Of a DNA stretch of 64,000 bases, positions 8,596-18,120 are shown one piece after another (the first letter of the stretch is position 1; each line of letters starts with the position of its first letter). Location of the stretch: positions 1 through 64,000 of the forward strand of contig PDOO01000026.1 of NCBI GenBank assembly GCA_002742885.1, read 5' to 3'. Origin of the DNA: Candidatus Cloacimonadota bacterium (lineage in GTDB: Bacteria > Cloacimonadota > Cloacimonadia > Cloacimonadales > GCA-2742885). Below the pieces are notes generated by a model. The model saw only the letters and a list, made by a program, of their open reading frames with translations. It had not been told where the DNA came from and did no database searches. The translations under genes and the position numbers were made by a program.

Positions 8596-10197
8596 TCATT
8601 TACCGGCATGTTGCAGAGCAGCTTTAATAAAATCTCTGAAAACAGGTTGCGGATTATCGGGACCTGATTTAAACTCAGGATGGAATTGTACGGCTATATA
8701 GAAAGGATGTTCCGGAATTTCGACAATCTCAACCAGCATATTATCCGGACTTGTTCCGGAAATAAGCATACCTTTTTCATTGATAATATCGCGATATTTG
8801 TTATTGAATTCATAACGGTGACGATGTCTTTCCGAAATATCTTTCTGACCGTAAATCTTTTCAGCCAAAGAGCCTTTTTGCAGAGTGCAAGGATAGGCGC
8901 CCAGCCTCATTGTTCCGCCTATTTTATCAATATAAACCTGATCATCCATCAAAGAAATTACCGGATTCTTGCAACTTTCGTCAAACTCGGCGCTGTAAGC
9001 ATTTTCCAAACCGCAGACATTCTTGGCAAATTCTATTACTGCAACCTGCATTCCGAGACAAATTCCGAAAAACGGGATATTGTTTTTTCTGGCAAATTCG
9101 GCAATGGCTATTTTACCGTCTATTCCTCTGACTCCGAATCCGCCAGGAACCAAAATTCCGTTCACGTTACTGAGGTTTTCTTCAATAAATTTTTTATCGA
9201 CGGCTTTTTCAGAATCAATCCATTTAACGTTAAGCTTGGCATTATTGTGAGCGGCGGCATGAATGAGAGCTTCGCCTACGCTTTTATAAGCATCTTTATG
9301 TTCTACATATTTTCCGCAAACGGCAATACTGACTTCATCGACGGAATTATAAATTCGATCTATCAATTTTTTCCAATTTGAAAAATCAAAAGGACGTTTT
9401 TCTATGCCGAAATGATTACAAATCACCTCGTCAACTTTTGCTTCATGGTAAATTACAGGGATTTCATAAATACTTTTTACGTCTATGGCATTAAACACGT
9501 GATTCTTCGGCACATTGGTAAACATGGCAATTTTATTGATAATTTCATCGTCAAAAGATTTTTCGGATCGACACAATAAAATATCAGGTTGGATACCGAT
9601 TTCTCGCAACTTGGTAGTGGCATGTTGACTAGGTTTGGTTTTCAGTTCTCCCGCAGCGGAAATATACGGAACATAAGTAAGAAATACGACCAAACAGTTT
9701 CTCGAGCCGGCTTCCAGAATAAATTGTCTGATTGCTTCCAGATACGGAAGACTTTCGATATCTCCGACGGTTCCGCCGATCTCGGTAAGCACAAAATCGT
9801 TATCTTCTTCCATCATCCTGATAAGTCTTTTAATTTCATTGGTAACGTGAGGAATTACCTGAACAGTTTTTCCCAAGTAATCTCCCCTGCGTTCGTTCTT
9901 GATTACTCTTTCATAAATTTGTCCGGAAGTAGCATTGGAATTTTTATTCAAAGCGCGTCCGATAAATCTTTCGTAATGCCCCAAATCAAGGTCTGTTTCG
10001 GCACCGTCATCCGTAACAAAAACCTCGCCGTGCTGAAAAGGACTCATTGTCCCGGGGTCAACGTTTAAATAAGGATCAAGCTTCTGCATAACAACTTTGT
10101 ACCCCATATTTTTAAGCAAAAAACCGATTGAAGACGAAGCTATTCCCTTTCCGAGCGATGACAATACACCGCCTATAACAAAAATGTGTTTACTCAT
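8596..10197 (-). CDS. pyrG: CTP synthase
   Basis: CTP synthase aminates UTP to CTP with glutamine and ATP. The product is 533 residues, the normal length. The N-terminal amidoligase domain begins with FVIGGVLSSLGKGI (P-loop), followed by QKLDPYLNVDPGTMSPFQHGEVFVTDDGAETDLDLGHYERF (described here in two parts because of its length: QKLDPYLNVDPGT and GAETDLDLGHYERF). The C-terminal class I glutaminase has the Cys in GICLGMQ near residue 385 and the His-Glu pair in FHPEFKS near residue 510. GGGAAG precedes the ATG. It stands as a single unit with its own terminator. Confidence 0.97.
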   Translation of the reverse strand: MSKHIFVIGGVLSSLGKGIASSSIGFLLKNMGYKVVMQKLDPYLNVDPGTMSPFQHGEVFVTDDGAETDLDLGHYERFIGRALNKNSNATSGQIYERVIKNERRGDYLGKTVQVIPHVTNEIKRLIRMMEEDNDFVLTEIGGTVGDIESLPYLEAIRQFILEAGSRNCLVVFLTYVPYISAAGELKTKPSQHATTKLREIGIQPDILLCRSEKSFDDEIINKIAMFTNVPKNHVFNAIDVKSIYEIPVIYHEAKVDEVICNHFGIEKRPFDFSNWKKLIDRIYNSVDEVSIAVCGKYVEHKDAYKSVGEALIHAAAHNNAKLNVKWIDSEKAVDKKFIEENLSNVNGILVPGGFGVRGIDGKIAIAEFARKNNIPFFGICLGMQVAVIEFAKNVCGLENAYSAEFDESCKNPVISLMDDQVYIDKIGGTMRLGAYPCTLQKGSLAEKIYGQKDISERHRHRYEFNNKYRDIINEKGMLISGTSPDNMLVEIVEIPEHPFYIAVQFHPEFKSGPDNPQPVFRDFIKAALQHAGK

Positions 10198-10257
10198 AAT
10201 TCTTCCCGTTTTATGTAGTTATTTTAATTTTTAATGACGATTATAAGGCAAGCCGCG

Positions 10258-11070
10258 TCAACGACTGTCAACCAACCATGATTTTCCTAAAACTACCCGA
10301 TTCAAAGCGGATATTTCTTTTCCCAAAATTATATTTGCCGTATTTATAAATTTTTCTTCATTATCGCTGACGTAAAAATTGTCTTTTCCCTCTCCGGATA
10401 TTTCCGGTTCGGGCAATATTTCTTTCAGAACTTCCGAAATTGCTTCTGCGCTGTCGATAAGATTTATTTTATTGTCAAAAAATTTGCCGACGGCTTTTTT
10501 TAAGATGGGATAATGAGTACACCCCAAAACCAAGGTGTCGATATCAATATTTTTAAAATCTTCCAAATATTCGGAAATAATCAATTCCGTAGCTTTATGA
10601 TCAAGCCATCCTTCTTCTGCGAGAGAAACCAGCAAAGGACAAGCTCGACTCATGATAGTAACTTCTGAGCTGAGTCTTCTGATTTCTTTTTCGTATGCCA
10701 TGCTTTTAATGGTTCCGGAAGTTCCGATTACGCCTATTTTTTTGTTTTTTGATGCGTTTACGGCTGCCAAAGAACCCGGTTCTATTACCCCTATTACCGG
10801 AATATCCAAAGTCTGTTTCAAAATATCAAGAGCAACCGAAGAAGCGGTATTGCAGGCAATAATAATAATTTTAACCTGCTGCTGAACCAAAAAAGAGGCA
10901 TTTTGCAAAGAATATTCAATTATCGTACGGCGAGATTTAGGACCGTAAGGAAGACGAGCCGTATCGCCGAAATAAATAATATCTTCGTTCGGAAATTGTT
11001 TTCTTATTTCTTTAAAAACGGTAAGTCCGCCTACTCCCGAATCAAAAATACCGATAGCTTTTTTATCCAT
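10258..11070 (-). CDS. murI: glutamate racemase
   Basis: MurI makes D-glutamate for peptidoglycan. The 270-residue product has the opening GIFDSGVGGLTVFKEI, YFGDTARLPYG, and both catalytic cysteines: ACNTAS near residue 76 and LGCTHYP near residue 186. GGGAG lies upstream of the ATG at 11070. A TTGACA on the minus strand at about 11222-11227 could be its -35, within a gap of 229 bases that shows no gene. Confidence 0.95.
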   Translation of the reverse strand: MDKKAIGIFDSGVGGLTVFKEIRKQFPNEDIIYFGDTARLPYGPKSRRTIIEYSLQNASFLVQQQVKIIIIACNTASSVALDILKQTLDIPVIGVIEPGSLAAVNASKNKKIGVIGTSGTIKSMAYEKEIRRLSSEVTIMSRACPLLVSLAEEGWLDHKATELIISEYLEDFKNIDIDTLVLGCTHYPILKKAVGKFFDNKINLIDSAEAISEVLKEILPEPEISGEGKDNFYVSDNEEKFINTANIILGKEISALNRVVLGKSWLVDSR

Positions 11071-11299
11071 TATAACTCCCGACTGCTGAAAAAATAATCA
11101 TATTTTGAATTATTTTCAGAGAAAAAAGATTTATTTGCTCAAGTTTTCAAAGGTTAAAAATCATCAATAAGATAAGTATAAATCATGATTTTTTTTAGCA
11201 ATTTTTTTGAAAACCTTTAGCCTGTCAATTAATAAAAACAGTCAGTTTCAACTCGAAATAAAACAGAATAAATAAACGCAATATCGTTTTAAATATCTG

Positions 11300-12085
11300 T
11301 TATTTCCCGAAAATTTCTTTTATTTGTTTTGTCGAGTAAGTCAAGATTTCATGTCCTGATTCCGTTACCAAAACCGTATGTTCAAATTGAGCGCTCGGCT
11401 TACCGTCGGTTGTGGTAACCGTCCATCCGTCAATATCTGAAGTTTTTATTCTTCCGCTCTTCCCCATATTTATCATGGGTTCAATCGTAAATATCATACC
11501 GGGTTTAAGTTTTATTCTGTTGTGCGGAGAATATTTGTGTAAAACATGAGGTTCTTCGTGAAAATCTTTCCCTATTCCGTGTCCGCAATACTCTTCCACA
11601 ATTCCGTAACGATATTTTTTCAAAAATTTTTCGATGGTTTTTCCTATGTCTGAGAGCATGGCTTTCGGCTTAACGGCATCAATGCCGCGATACATCGCTT
11701 TTTCTGTCATTTCCACCAATTTTTTTATTTCGGGATCAACGTTTCCGATCATAAAAGTTCTGGAGGTATCGCCGTGATAACCGTCCAAAATCAATGTAAC
11801 GTCAATATTGACTATGTCTCCGCCTCTCAATACATCATCAGCCGAAGGGATTCCATGACAAACAACGTTATTTATTGACGTGCAAATACTTTTCGGGAAT
11901 CCGTTATAGTTCAAAGGAGCCGATATTGCTCCGTGACTTTGCGTAAAATTTTCAGCTAAATCATTTAATTCCAGGGTGGAAATGCCTTCCTGAACGTAAG
12001 GAGTCAAAAAATCCAGCAAATCTCCCGCTAAACGTCCGACTTTTCTCATTTTTTCTATTTCTTCAGGTGTTTTTATTAAAATCAT
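11300..12085 (-). CDS. map: methionine aminopeptidase, type I
   Basis: Map removes the initiator methionine from nascent proteins. It is 261 residues. The five metal ligands of the pita-bread fold are visible: Asp in NIDVTLILDGYHGD (two), His in CGHGIG, Glu in TIEPMI and Glu in QFEHTVLV. It lacks the N-terminal extension and zinc finger of longer forms. GGAGG precedes the ATG at 12085. It follows the FKBP gene but is separated from it by a weak terminator. Confidence 0.95.
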   Translation of the reverse strand: MILIKTPEEIEKMRKVGRLAGDLLDFLTPYVQEGISTLELNDLAENFTQSHGAISAPLNYNGFPKSICTSINNVVCHGIPSADDVLRGGDIVNIDVTLILDGYHGDTSRTFMIGNVDPEIKKLVEMTEKAMYRGIDAVKPKAMLSDIGKTIEKFLKKYRYGIVEEYCGHGIGKDFHEEPHVLHKYSPHNRIKLKPGMIFTIEPMINMGKSGRIKTSDIDGWTVTTTDGKPSAQFEHTVLVTESGHEILTYSTKQIKEIFGK

Positions 12086-12119
12086 TTAACCTCCGAAAAT
12101 CATAACTTTAAAATAAAAT

Positions 12120-12144
12120 AAGACGACACAAAAAATGCCGTCTT
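12120..12144 (-). terminator. weak terminator after the FKBP lipoprotein gene
   Basis: AAGACG and CGTCTT pair around an A-rich loop, with an interrupted inner extension. The minus-strand RNA then is U-rich (TATTTTATTTT). Plausible but short. Confidence 0.5.
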
Positions 12145-12154
12145 TAATCTCAAA

Positions 12155-12619
12155 TTAATTTATTTTAAGCAATTCCACTTCAAATTTAAGGTCAGCTTTA
12201 GGCGGAATAACTCCTCCTGCTCCGCGTTCTCCGTAAGCAAGATAATAAGGAATGTAAAGAATTCTGATTTCGCCTTCGCGCATTCCGGCAACGCCTTCAT
12301 CCCAGCCTTTTATGACTCGACCTTGACCCAAGACAAATTGAAACGGTTTGTTTCTGTCTTTAGAACTGTCAAATTTCTTGCCGTCTGTCAGCCAACCGGT
12401 ATAATGAACCGTTACGCCGTCTCCTTTTTCGGCTGCAAAACCTTTTCCTTCTTTTACAATTTCATATTTTAAACCCGTATCGGTTTGTACGATATTTTCT
12501 TTTGCTTCAACTTTCTTTTCCATTGTTTTATTTTCCTTTTTTTTGTTTAAAGAACAACCTGTTCCGGCAAGCATTGCTCCGATTGCCGCTAACGCAATTA
12601 CGGATGATAATATTTTCAT
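12155..12619 (-). CDS. FKBP-type peptidyl-prolyl isomerase lipoprotein
   Basis: A 154-residue folding helper anchored outside the cytoplasmic membrane. The signal peptide ends in a lipobox (LAGTGC, Cys22). A charged linker follows, and the FKBP domain covers about residues 45-154: [41 protein letters not shown] and [13 protein letters not shown]. The aromatic pocket residues (Y, F, V-I, W, Y, F) are in place, so it should be active. GGGAGAAAAT precedes the ATG. It lies 21 bases downstream of the large CPBP gene and is likely cotranscribed with it. Confidence 0.92.
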   Translation of the reverse strand: MKILSSVIALAAIGAMLAGTGCSLNKKKENKTMEKKVEAKENIVQTDTGLKYEIVKEGKGFAAEKGDGVTVHYTGWLTDGKKFDSSKDRNKPFQFVLGQGRVIKGWDEGVAGMREGEIRILYIPYYLAYGERGAGGVIPPKADLKFEVELLKIN

Positions 12620-12640
12620 AATTTTCTCCCTTTTTCCCGA

Positions 12641-15600
12641 TTAAACTTCTTTCCAGGTAATTTTCCCGATAAAGTAAATAATAACCGAAATGACAATTAT
12701 CGATGCTGACGAAGAAACAATCGCTCCGGGATACAAATTATAATATCCTTTGAGCATGATTTTAAGCATAACCGGAACAGCAACGATCATCAAAACGGAA
12801 TATTTAGAATATCTGATATAATTTTTCAAAATAAATACGGAGAAAATACCGAAAATCAACGAAAGCACCGTCCAAATCAGGTAAACATTAATTCCGGGAG
12901 ATTTCAGCATAATGTTTCCGCACAGGAAGAACGACATCAGGAAAACAGTAAATACAGTCAAGTTGATTCGTTTTGTCCAATTGTCGGAAATATATTCAAC
13001 CGTCTTAACCGCAACAGCAAAAGGAACCAGATAAGAAAAATATGCCGATACAGAAAGAAGAATGCCCTCGAGAACCGGCATATATCCGGCAAATTCACTT
13101 ATGTCTGTCAATGCCGGTTCCGTACTCGGAATAAATTTTAATCCCAGGTAAAAAATATTTGTCATTATTAAACCGGCTTCCATATCTGTGATAACTCCGA
13201 AATTTTTTCGTTTAGAGGATTTTTCGGCAAAAAACCATCCGAGAATAAGAGAAGCAAATCCTGACTTAAAAACAATGCTCAAAGACAATTGCGCAACAGA
13301 AGAAATAATTTGTCTGCCGAGAGGAACCGCAGTATTGAAGTCAGAGAAAGTTTCGGGAGCAGCTAAAATCTCGCTCAAAATATTCACTGCCGCCAGGAAA
13401 AAGAAAGACAGAATAAAAATTCGTTTGTTAAATTTACCTTTGCTGAAAAAAATTACGGCAAAAATTATACCGACAATCCATAATAAAAATTTAAATAATC
13501 CCATCGCATAGACGAAAAGCTCTGTCAAAACGGTTTTTGCTTTAAACTCACGTTTCCAGTTTTCCGGCGCAAAAACTTCTTTTTTGATTTCAAAGGGTTT
13601 ATCGCCGATAACGGTTACCGTATAATTCAATTCCCCTTTCGGCAAATTAAAGTTTACCGTATCCTTAAAAGTAAACTTGTGTTCAATACGACCCGGAAGC
13701 TTGCGAGGAATATATTCTTTCTCAGTTAAATCACTGCTTTTAAGGTGATAAAAATCTTCCAAAGCCATAATTGCCTTTTCCAAAGCAACCTCTTTACCGT
13801 AATCCTGAACTCCAACTTTTTCAGGCAAATGATAATTAAAACTCTTTACAATTCCGTTATTTCCGATAACAAATTTATATTTTTCGGAACGTTCTTCGGC
13901 ATTCTCGGAAAACTTAACAAAAGCAACGGATCTGCTTGTTCCCGGTAAAAATTTATTTTTCAAAGCAGTATAATTGTTTGCTCCGAACTCGTTATAAATA
14001 AATTTTTCTTGATAAGTATTCTCATTTAAAACCGATGATTGTGTTTTCCAAGTATCGTCAAGTTCGGTTCCCTGAGCTTTAAGGACATCCTTCGCTCGCA
14101 AAATTGCTTCTTCCCCGGTTACGGTTAAAACATCGGAATCAGAAGCGTAAGGAATAATGAAGACCAAAATTATAAAAGAAATAATTCCCGCAACCGAGAT
14201 AATTTTAGCGGTTACAATGTTATAGCTTGCGTCAGAAACTGCTGTGTCCGGCTCATTCTCTTTTGATTTCTCAGGAATCCATGTTCCGTTTTTTTCTTCT
14301 TCGGTGATTTGAGACCATTTACCTGTTTGCAATCTTCTTATCAAAATAATCCAAAGAGGAATAAAAAGAAACGCAACAAACATTATGCGCCACGTTAAAA
14401 CTTTGCTTCCGCTCACTATCCAAATCGGGAACGACATCAAAACGGCATCAAAGGTAAAGTGCATGATGATGCCCGTCAATAATCCGTGACGCATATACAA
14501 ATAAGCAAAATACATCGACGGAATAATCAACTCAACCAAACGCGCATAATAGGGCTGTGCGGGATAATTGGCATGTCCGGCGGCAAAAATCAAAGCCTGA
14601 ACAGCTAAACCTATGCCTAACCATAATTTTTCTTTACCTAATTTTCGTCCTATCAAAACGGCAGAAGCAATCGGAACCGCCCGGAACAGACATTCTTCCC
14701 AAAAACCGGCATGAAGAGCGGTTGCAATGGCGGAAAACCACGGAAAAAGAGTAGCTATAGTATTCGGATCAGTCCCTATGGATGCCGGATTCCACCAATG
14801 AAAATATTTTTTAGTTATAAAATAAAAACCGAGAATATAGACTAAAGACAATGCCGAAGTCATATAACCGGCAAGCGTATTTCCCAGAACATGAGTTGTT
14901 GAACCGCTTTTTTTGCCCCAGACATCCCAAAATCTGACATGATTCGGGAATGCTTTTCTGGTCAAACTTTCGGCAGCGATAAAAGTAAGAGAAAGATAGA
15001 TAAACTGAACAATAAATTGAACAAGATTGCTCATTATCATCTGTATGACAAAAGCTGACTCGGATAATTCCGTTCGATAATAAATCCAGGAAACGGGCAT
15101 GTAATTAAAGCCGGCGGCAAATCCCGCCAAAGCAACGATAAAGGCAGCAATAACGCCTCTTTTCCATAAGATGTAATTTTGCTTCATCAGAAAGAAAATA
15201 CCGAATAAAATTCCGCCCAACCCGTACAAAACAGCCAAGCCGACTTGAGCAAACTGAGCAATCAGATTGTTCAAGGAACGCATTTCTTTGTAACGAGTAA
15301 AAAAACTTTCGGGTATTTCGGTTTTTTGAGAGAATCCGGTAAGTTTATTGCCGCTTACAGAAACTTTTTGTCTGAAACGAGCCTCCTTGAAGTCTCGTGT
15401 TTTATGTTCGTAAGTATAAAATCTGTCAACTCTTCCGCTCAGAGAAATTGACTTTGACTTTTCGATAAGTTCATAATCCGAAAATTTCAAGTTCCATTCC
15501 CCGAAAGATTTCTCAGCCAATGCCAAAGCTTCTTCTTCGCTTATTTCTGGCAACAGCAAATCTTCCGACAGCTTTTCTTCAAAACCTATTTTTTTGCCGT

Positions 15601-15964
15601 CGGGAGAATAATAAAACAAGGCTTCGTGTTTTTGCCCCGGATTAAAATGTCTTACTTTCCAAAAATAAGGAAAAAAGTAATCGCTCTGCAATAATTTTTT
15701 ATAAGAATCAACACCGCCTCCATCAAGTTCAATATAATTTTGTATCGAACCGGAATGTTCGAAAACGGCAACATCTTTATAATTGTCGGGTCCTATTCCC
15801 AGTTCGAATGCAATCTTTCGAGATTTATCCAGAGCCTCGATACGATCCATAGATATTTTTAAATCTATGACCGGCATCACAACCCGAAAATTCTTCAACA
15901 CAAAAATAACACTTAATATGAACATAAGTGAAAAAATCAGCCAAAACGATTTTTTTTGAAACAT
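12641..15964 (-). CDS. giant CPBP-family membrane protease with internal duplication
   Basis: A 1107-residue polytopic membrane protein. The first half has a signal anchor (7-25), an extracytoplasmic domain (about 40-225), several helices, and an Abi/CPBP intramembrane protease core: EECLFR at 423-428, FAAGH at 460-464 and HFTFD at 502-506, the three conserved motifs. The second half repeats the plan: a helix near 590-605, a second ectodomain (about 615-810) that resembles the first (FGANNY / LPGR patterns, EEAL-type helices), then helices to the end, but without the EExxxR motif. CPBP proteins include CAAX prenyl proteases and bacteriocin-immunity factors; the role here is unknown. AGGAGGA precedes the ATG. 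Confidence 0.82.
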   Translation of the reverse strand: MFQKKSFWLIFSLMFILSVIFVLKNFRVVMPVIDLKISMDRIEALDKSRKIAFELGIGPDNYKDVAVFEHSGSIQNYIELDGGGVDSYKKLLQSDYFFPYFWKVRHFNPGQKHEALFYYSPDGKKIGFEEKLSEDLLLPEISEEEALALAEKSFGEWNLKFSDYELIEKSKSISLSGRVDRFYTYEHKTRDFKEARFRQKVSVSGNKLTGFSQKTEIPESFFTRYKEMRSLNNLIAQFAQVGLAVLYGLGGILFGIFFLMKQNYILWKRGVIAAFIVALAGFAAGFNYMPVSWIYYRTELSESAFVIQMIMSNLVQFIVQFIYLSLTFIAAESLTRKAFPNHVRFWDVWGKKSGSTTHVLGNTLAGYMTSALSLVYILGFYFITKKYFHWWNPASIGTDPNTIATLFPWFSAIATALHAGFWEECLFRAVPIASAVLIGRKLGKEKLWLGIGLAVQALIFAAGHANYPAQPYYARLVELIIPSMYFAYLYMRHGLLTGIIMHFTFDAVLMSFPIWIVSGSKVLTWRIMFVAFLFIPLWIILIRRLQTGKWSQITEEEKNGTWIPEKSKENEPDTAVSDASYNIVTAKIISVAGIISFIILVFIIPYASDSDVLTVTGEEAILRAKDVLKAQGTELDDTWKTQSSVLNENTYQEKFIYNEFGANNYTALKNKFLPGTSRSVAFVKFSENAEERSEKYKFVIGNNGIVKSFNYHLPEKVGVQDYGKEVALEKAIMALEDFYHLKSSDLTEKEYIPRKLPGRIEHKFTFKDTVNFNLPKGELNYTVTVIGDKPFEIKKEVFAPENWKREFKAKTVLTELFVYAMGLFKFLLWIVGIIFAVIFFSKGKFNKRIFILSFFFLAAVNILSEILAAPETFSDFNTAVPLGRQIISSVAQLSLSIVFKSGFASLILGWFFAEKSSKRKNFGVITDMEAGLIMTNIFYLGLKFIPSTEPALTDISEFAGYMPVLEGILLSVSAYFSYLVPFAVAVKTVEYISDNWTKRINLTVFTVFLMSFFLCGNIMLKSPGINVYLIWTVLSLIFGIFSVFILKNYIRYSKYSVLMIVAVPVMLKIMLKGYYNLYPGAIVSSSASIIVISVIIYFIGKITWKEV

Positions 15965-16443
15965 TAAATCCTCCTATATTCTCATAATTAAAATAATTTT
16001 TATTCATAAAAAGATGAATCGAGACTCATTTCAAAGCATTCGCCGGTTTGGCAAGATTTTTTTATAAATCCCCTTAATCGGGTCATTGGGTATTCAGATC
16101 AAATTTTTAAAATTTTGCGTTTTCAATTTTCTTTGATTCCTTAATTCTTTATATCTTTCTTTAACAGAAAAATCATCTTTTGTATATAGAGTTTATAATA
16201 TCTTCTAATTCCAGATTATTTCCATCCCTTATAAATCTATTATTTTTTTTATTCTAAGGACTGTAACAAAATCTAATCTTATATTTTAATATACATTATC
16301 TATGTGAAAATATTTATAAAATTTTTGGGTAAACTTATCTTCCCGTCATTTATGCAATTTTTATCGTTTATAAACATTTCAAAAAAGGTTGACAAAATCA
16401 GTATTCAGATAGACACAAACAAAAAACATAAAGGGAGAAAAAA
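15965..16443. other. divergent intergenic region, no gene seen
   Basis: An AT-rich spacer of 479 bases between the CPBP gene and the coiled-coil gene. A TTGACA at 16389-16394 on the plus strand may be a -35 for the latter, but no good -10 follows at 17-19 bases. I see no conserved structure. Confidence 0.5.
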
Positions 16444-16944
16444 ATGCAAAATCAACCGGAAGAAATAAGCAAATTACTGAAAAAGCAAAAAGCAACTGAG
16501 AAAAAATTAGATAAACTTTCCGAATCAGTTTCAAAAAACATCGAAGAATTAAAAAATCTGATTAAGGAAAATACCAAGACGAATCATGATTTAAGCATGA
16601 AAATACAATCAGGTAAAACGACTATTGACAATTACCTTGAAAACATCAAAAATAAATTGGATAATTTGGAAACAAAACTGAATAAAATGTTCAGAAGAAA
16701 ACGTTTGTTAAAAAGAGTTAAAATCTTATTTAAGACTATATTCGGGATGTTATTTTTGGGAGCATCGGCTCTAGCTGTTTACAAGCTCAATTTAATTAAA
16801 AAAAATTTGTCGGCTCCTTTCAAAATAATTGAAGACAAACTTAAAAATCAAATTATCGTATTCAGAGATACAGGATTGGATAAAACAAAAGAATATACGG
16901 ATAAAATAAAAAAACTTGCCGAAAATAAACTGAAAAAACAATAA
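16444..16944 (+). CDS. small coiled-coil membrane protein of unknown function
   Basis: A 166-residue, lysine- and glutamate-rich protein that I do not recognise. Residues 1-82 form heptad-like amphipathic helix typical of a coiled coil. A basic patch (RRKRLLKRVK) leads into one membrane helix at about 95-113, and the C-terminal 50 residues are again charged helix. AAAGGGAG lies seven bases before the ATG, so translation is well supported. It is a lone plus-strand gene in a minus-strand neighbourhood. It may be a membrane-anchored scaffold or tether, but that is speculation. Confidence 0.75.
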   Translation: MQNQPEEISKLLKKQKATEKKLDKLSESVSKNIEELKNLIKENTKTNHDLSMKIQSGKTTIDNYLENIKNKLDNLETKLNKMFRRKRLLKRVKILFKTIFGMLFLGASALAVYKLNLIKKNLSAPFKIIEDKLKNQIIVFRDTGLDKTKEYTDKIKKLAENKLKKQ

Positions 16945-17004
16945 AAGCCTTTTTCGCCAGCCTGAATTATTGAAGAGATAAAAAATATCAGAAAAATCGG
17001 CTAT

Positions 17005-18120
17005 TTATCGTCTCCCACGCCACGAGAAAAGATTAAGTTGTCCGGGGACAGCCACAGCAAGATAATAAAAAGGTCGAGTTATAAACCAACTCGGAAAGAA
17101 TTTTATTCTTTCTTCAGGCACAGAAAATTTCTCAACTGTTTTTTTGACGAAATTATATTCTGATAAAGCTTTTACGGCAAGCAGACAAAGAGCGATTTTC
17201 CAATCAAAAAAAAGCATACTCCAGGATGAAAACTCCAAAATGAGAGCTGAGGCAAGATAAATGAAAAACTCAGGATTAAGTCCTAATTGATATTTTGTGT
17301 TGGAAGCCCATCTGCTGCGCTGATTTATAAATTGAGGAAGTCCTTCAATCGGTTTGGTAACAACATAATTGCGAGGAGAAAAATTAAACCTTATCTTCAT
17401 GCCGGCTTTTCTGAATAATTGCATAAGATTAACATCGTCTCCCGATAAAATATGAGATATTTTGGAGAATCCTCCGACTTTCATAAAAGCCGATTTTCTG
17501 TAAGCAATGTTTTGCCCGGAACAGGAAAAATATTTACCTTGAGCAATACCTCCGGCAGAACATCCGAACATTATAACAAAATCCATAAACTCGAATTTTT
17601 GAGTAAAACTGCTTTTTGACCAATCCGATATATTTGTTTCGGAGAATCCTGCCGACATTTGAACATCTTCGGTAAAAGATGCAACTGCGGAAGCAATCCA
17701 ATGCTCCTTGACCATGCAATCCGCATCAACCGAAAGAATAATTTCTCCTTTTGCCGCCTCTATTCCTTGTCCCAAGGCATTTTTTTTGGGAGAAACAGCT
17801 TTTTCTCTGTCTTTTACTTTTTGATATTTTACAAAAGAAAATTTCTCTGAAAAAAATTCGACAATATTTCGAGTATTATCCGTTGAATCATCATCAACAA
17901 TAATCACTTCATAAAACTTTTCGGAATAAGACTGATTAACCAAAGTTGTCAATAAAGCGGTAATATTTCGTTCTTCGTTTCGTGCGGCAACCACTACGGA
18001 AACAAACGGTTTTTTATTGCTGACTGTTTGATTAACTGTTTTCAAACCCGAATAAAAAATAAACATGTAATAAAGGTAAATTGCAAAAGCAACTGTAATT
18101 ATCGCAAACCAAATTATCAT
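17005..18120 (-). CDS. family 2 glycosyltransferase, membrane anchored
   Basis: A 371-residue processive-type glycosyltransferase. An N-terminal helix (3-22) is followed by the GT-A domain: VSVVVAARNEERNI, VDDDSTDNT, a D-x-D in SVDADC, and the acceptor motif QRSRW near residue 275. About three C-terminal membrane segments follow. The ATG at 18120 overlaps the PBP stop as ATGA, so it is translationally coupled to PBP1; a TTG 15 bases earlier is less likely. The coupling suggests a role in envelope glycan synthesis, but the product (lipid-linked sugar, exopolysaccharide) cannot be read. Confidence 0.85.
   Translation of the reverse strand: MIIWFAIITVAFAIYLYYMFIFYSGLKTVNQTVSNKKPFVSVVVAARNEERNITALLTTLVNQSYSEKFYEVIIVDDDSTDNTRNIVEFFSEKFSFVKYQKVKDREKAVSPKKNALGQGIEAAKGEIILSVDADCMVKEHWIASAVASFTEDVQMSAGFSETNISDWSKSSFTQKFEFMDFVIMFGCSAGGIAQGKYFSCSGQNIAYRKSAFMKVGGFSKISHILSGDDVNLMQLFRKAGMKIRFNFSPRNYVVTKPIEGLPQFINQRSRWASNTKYQLGLNPEFFIYLASALILEFSSWSMLFFDWKIALCLLAVKALSEYNFVKKTVEKFSVPEERIKFFPSWFITRPFYYLAVAVPGQLNLFSWRGRR

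Noticed and set aside
8680-9381. Long plus-strand open frame of 233 codons opposite pyrG
   Set aside because: It is the antisense of a highly conserved gene; the composition is low-complexity and no family pattern or ribosome site is seen.
11143-11214. Inverted repeat GTTTTCAAA / TTTGAAAAC between map and murI
   Set aside because: The arms are 55 bases apart, short and AT-rich; no sign of function.
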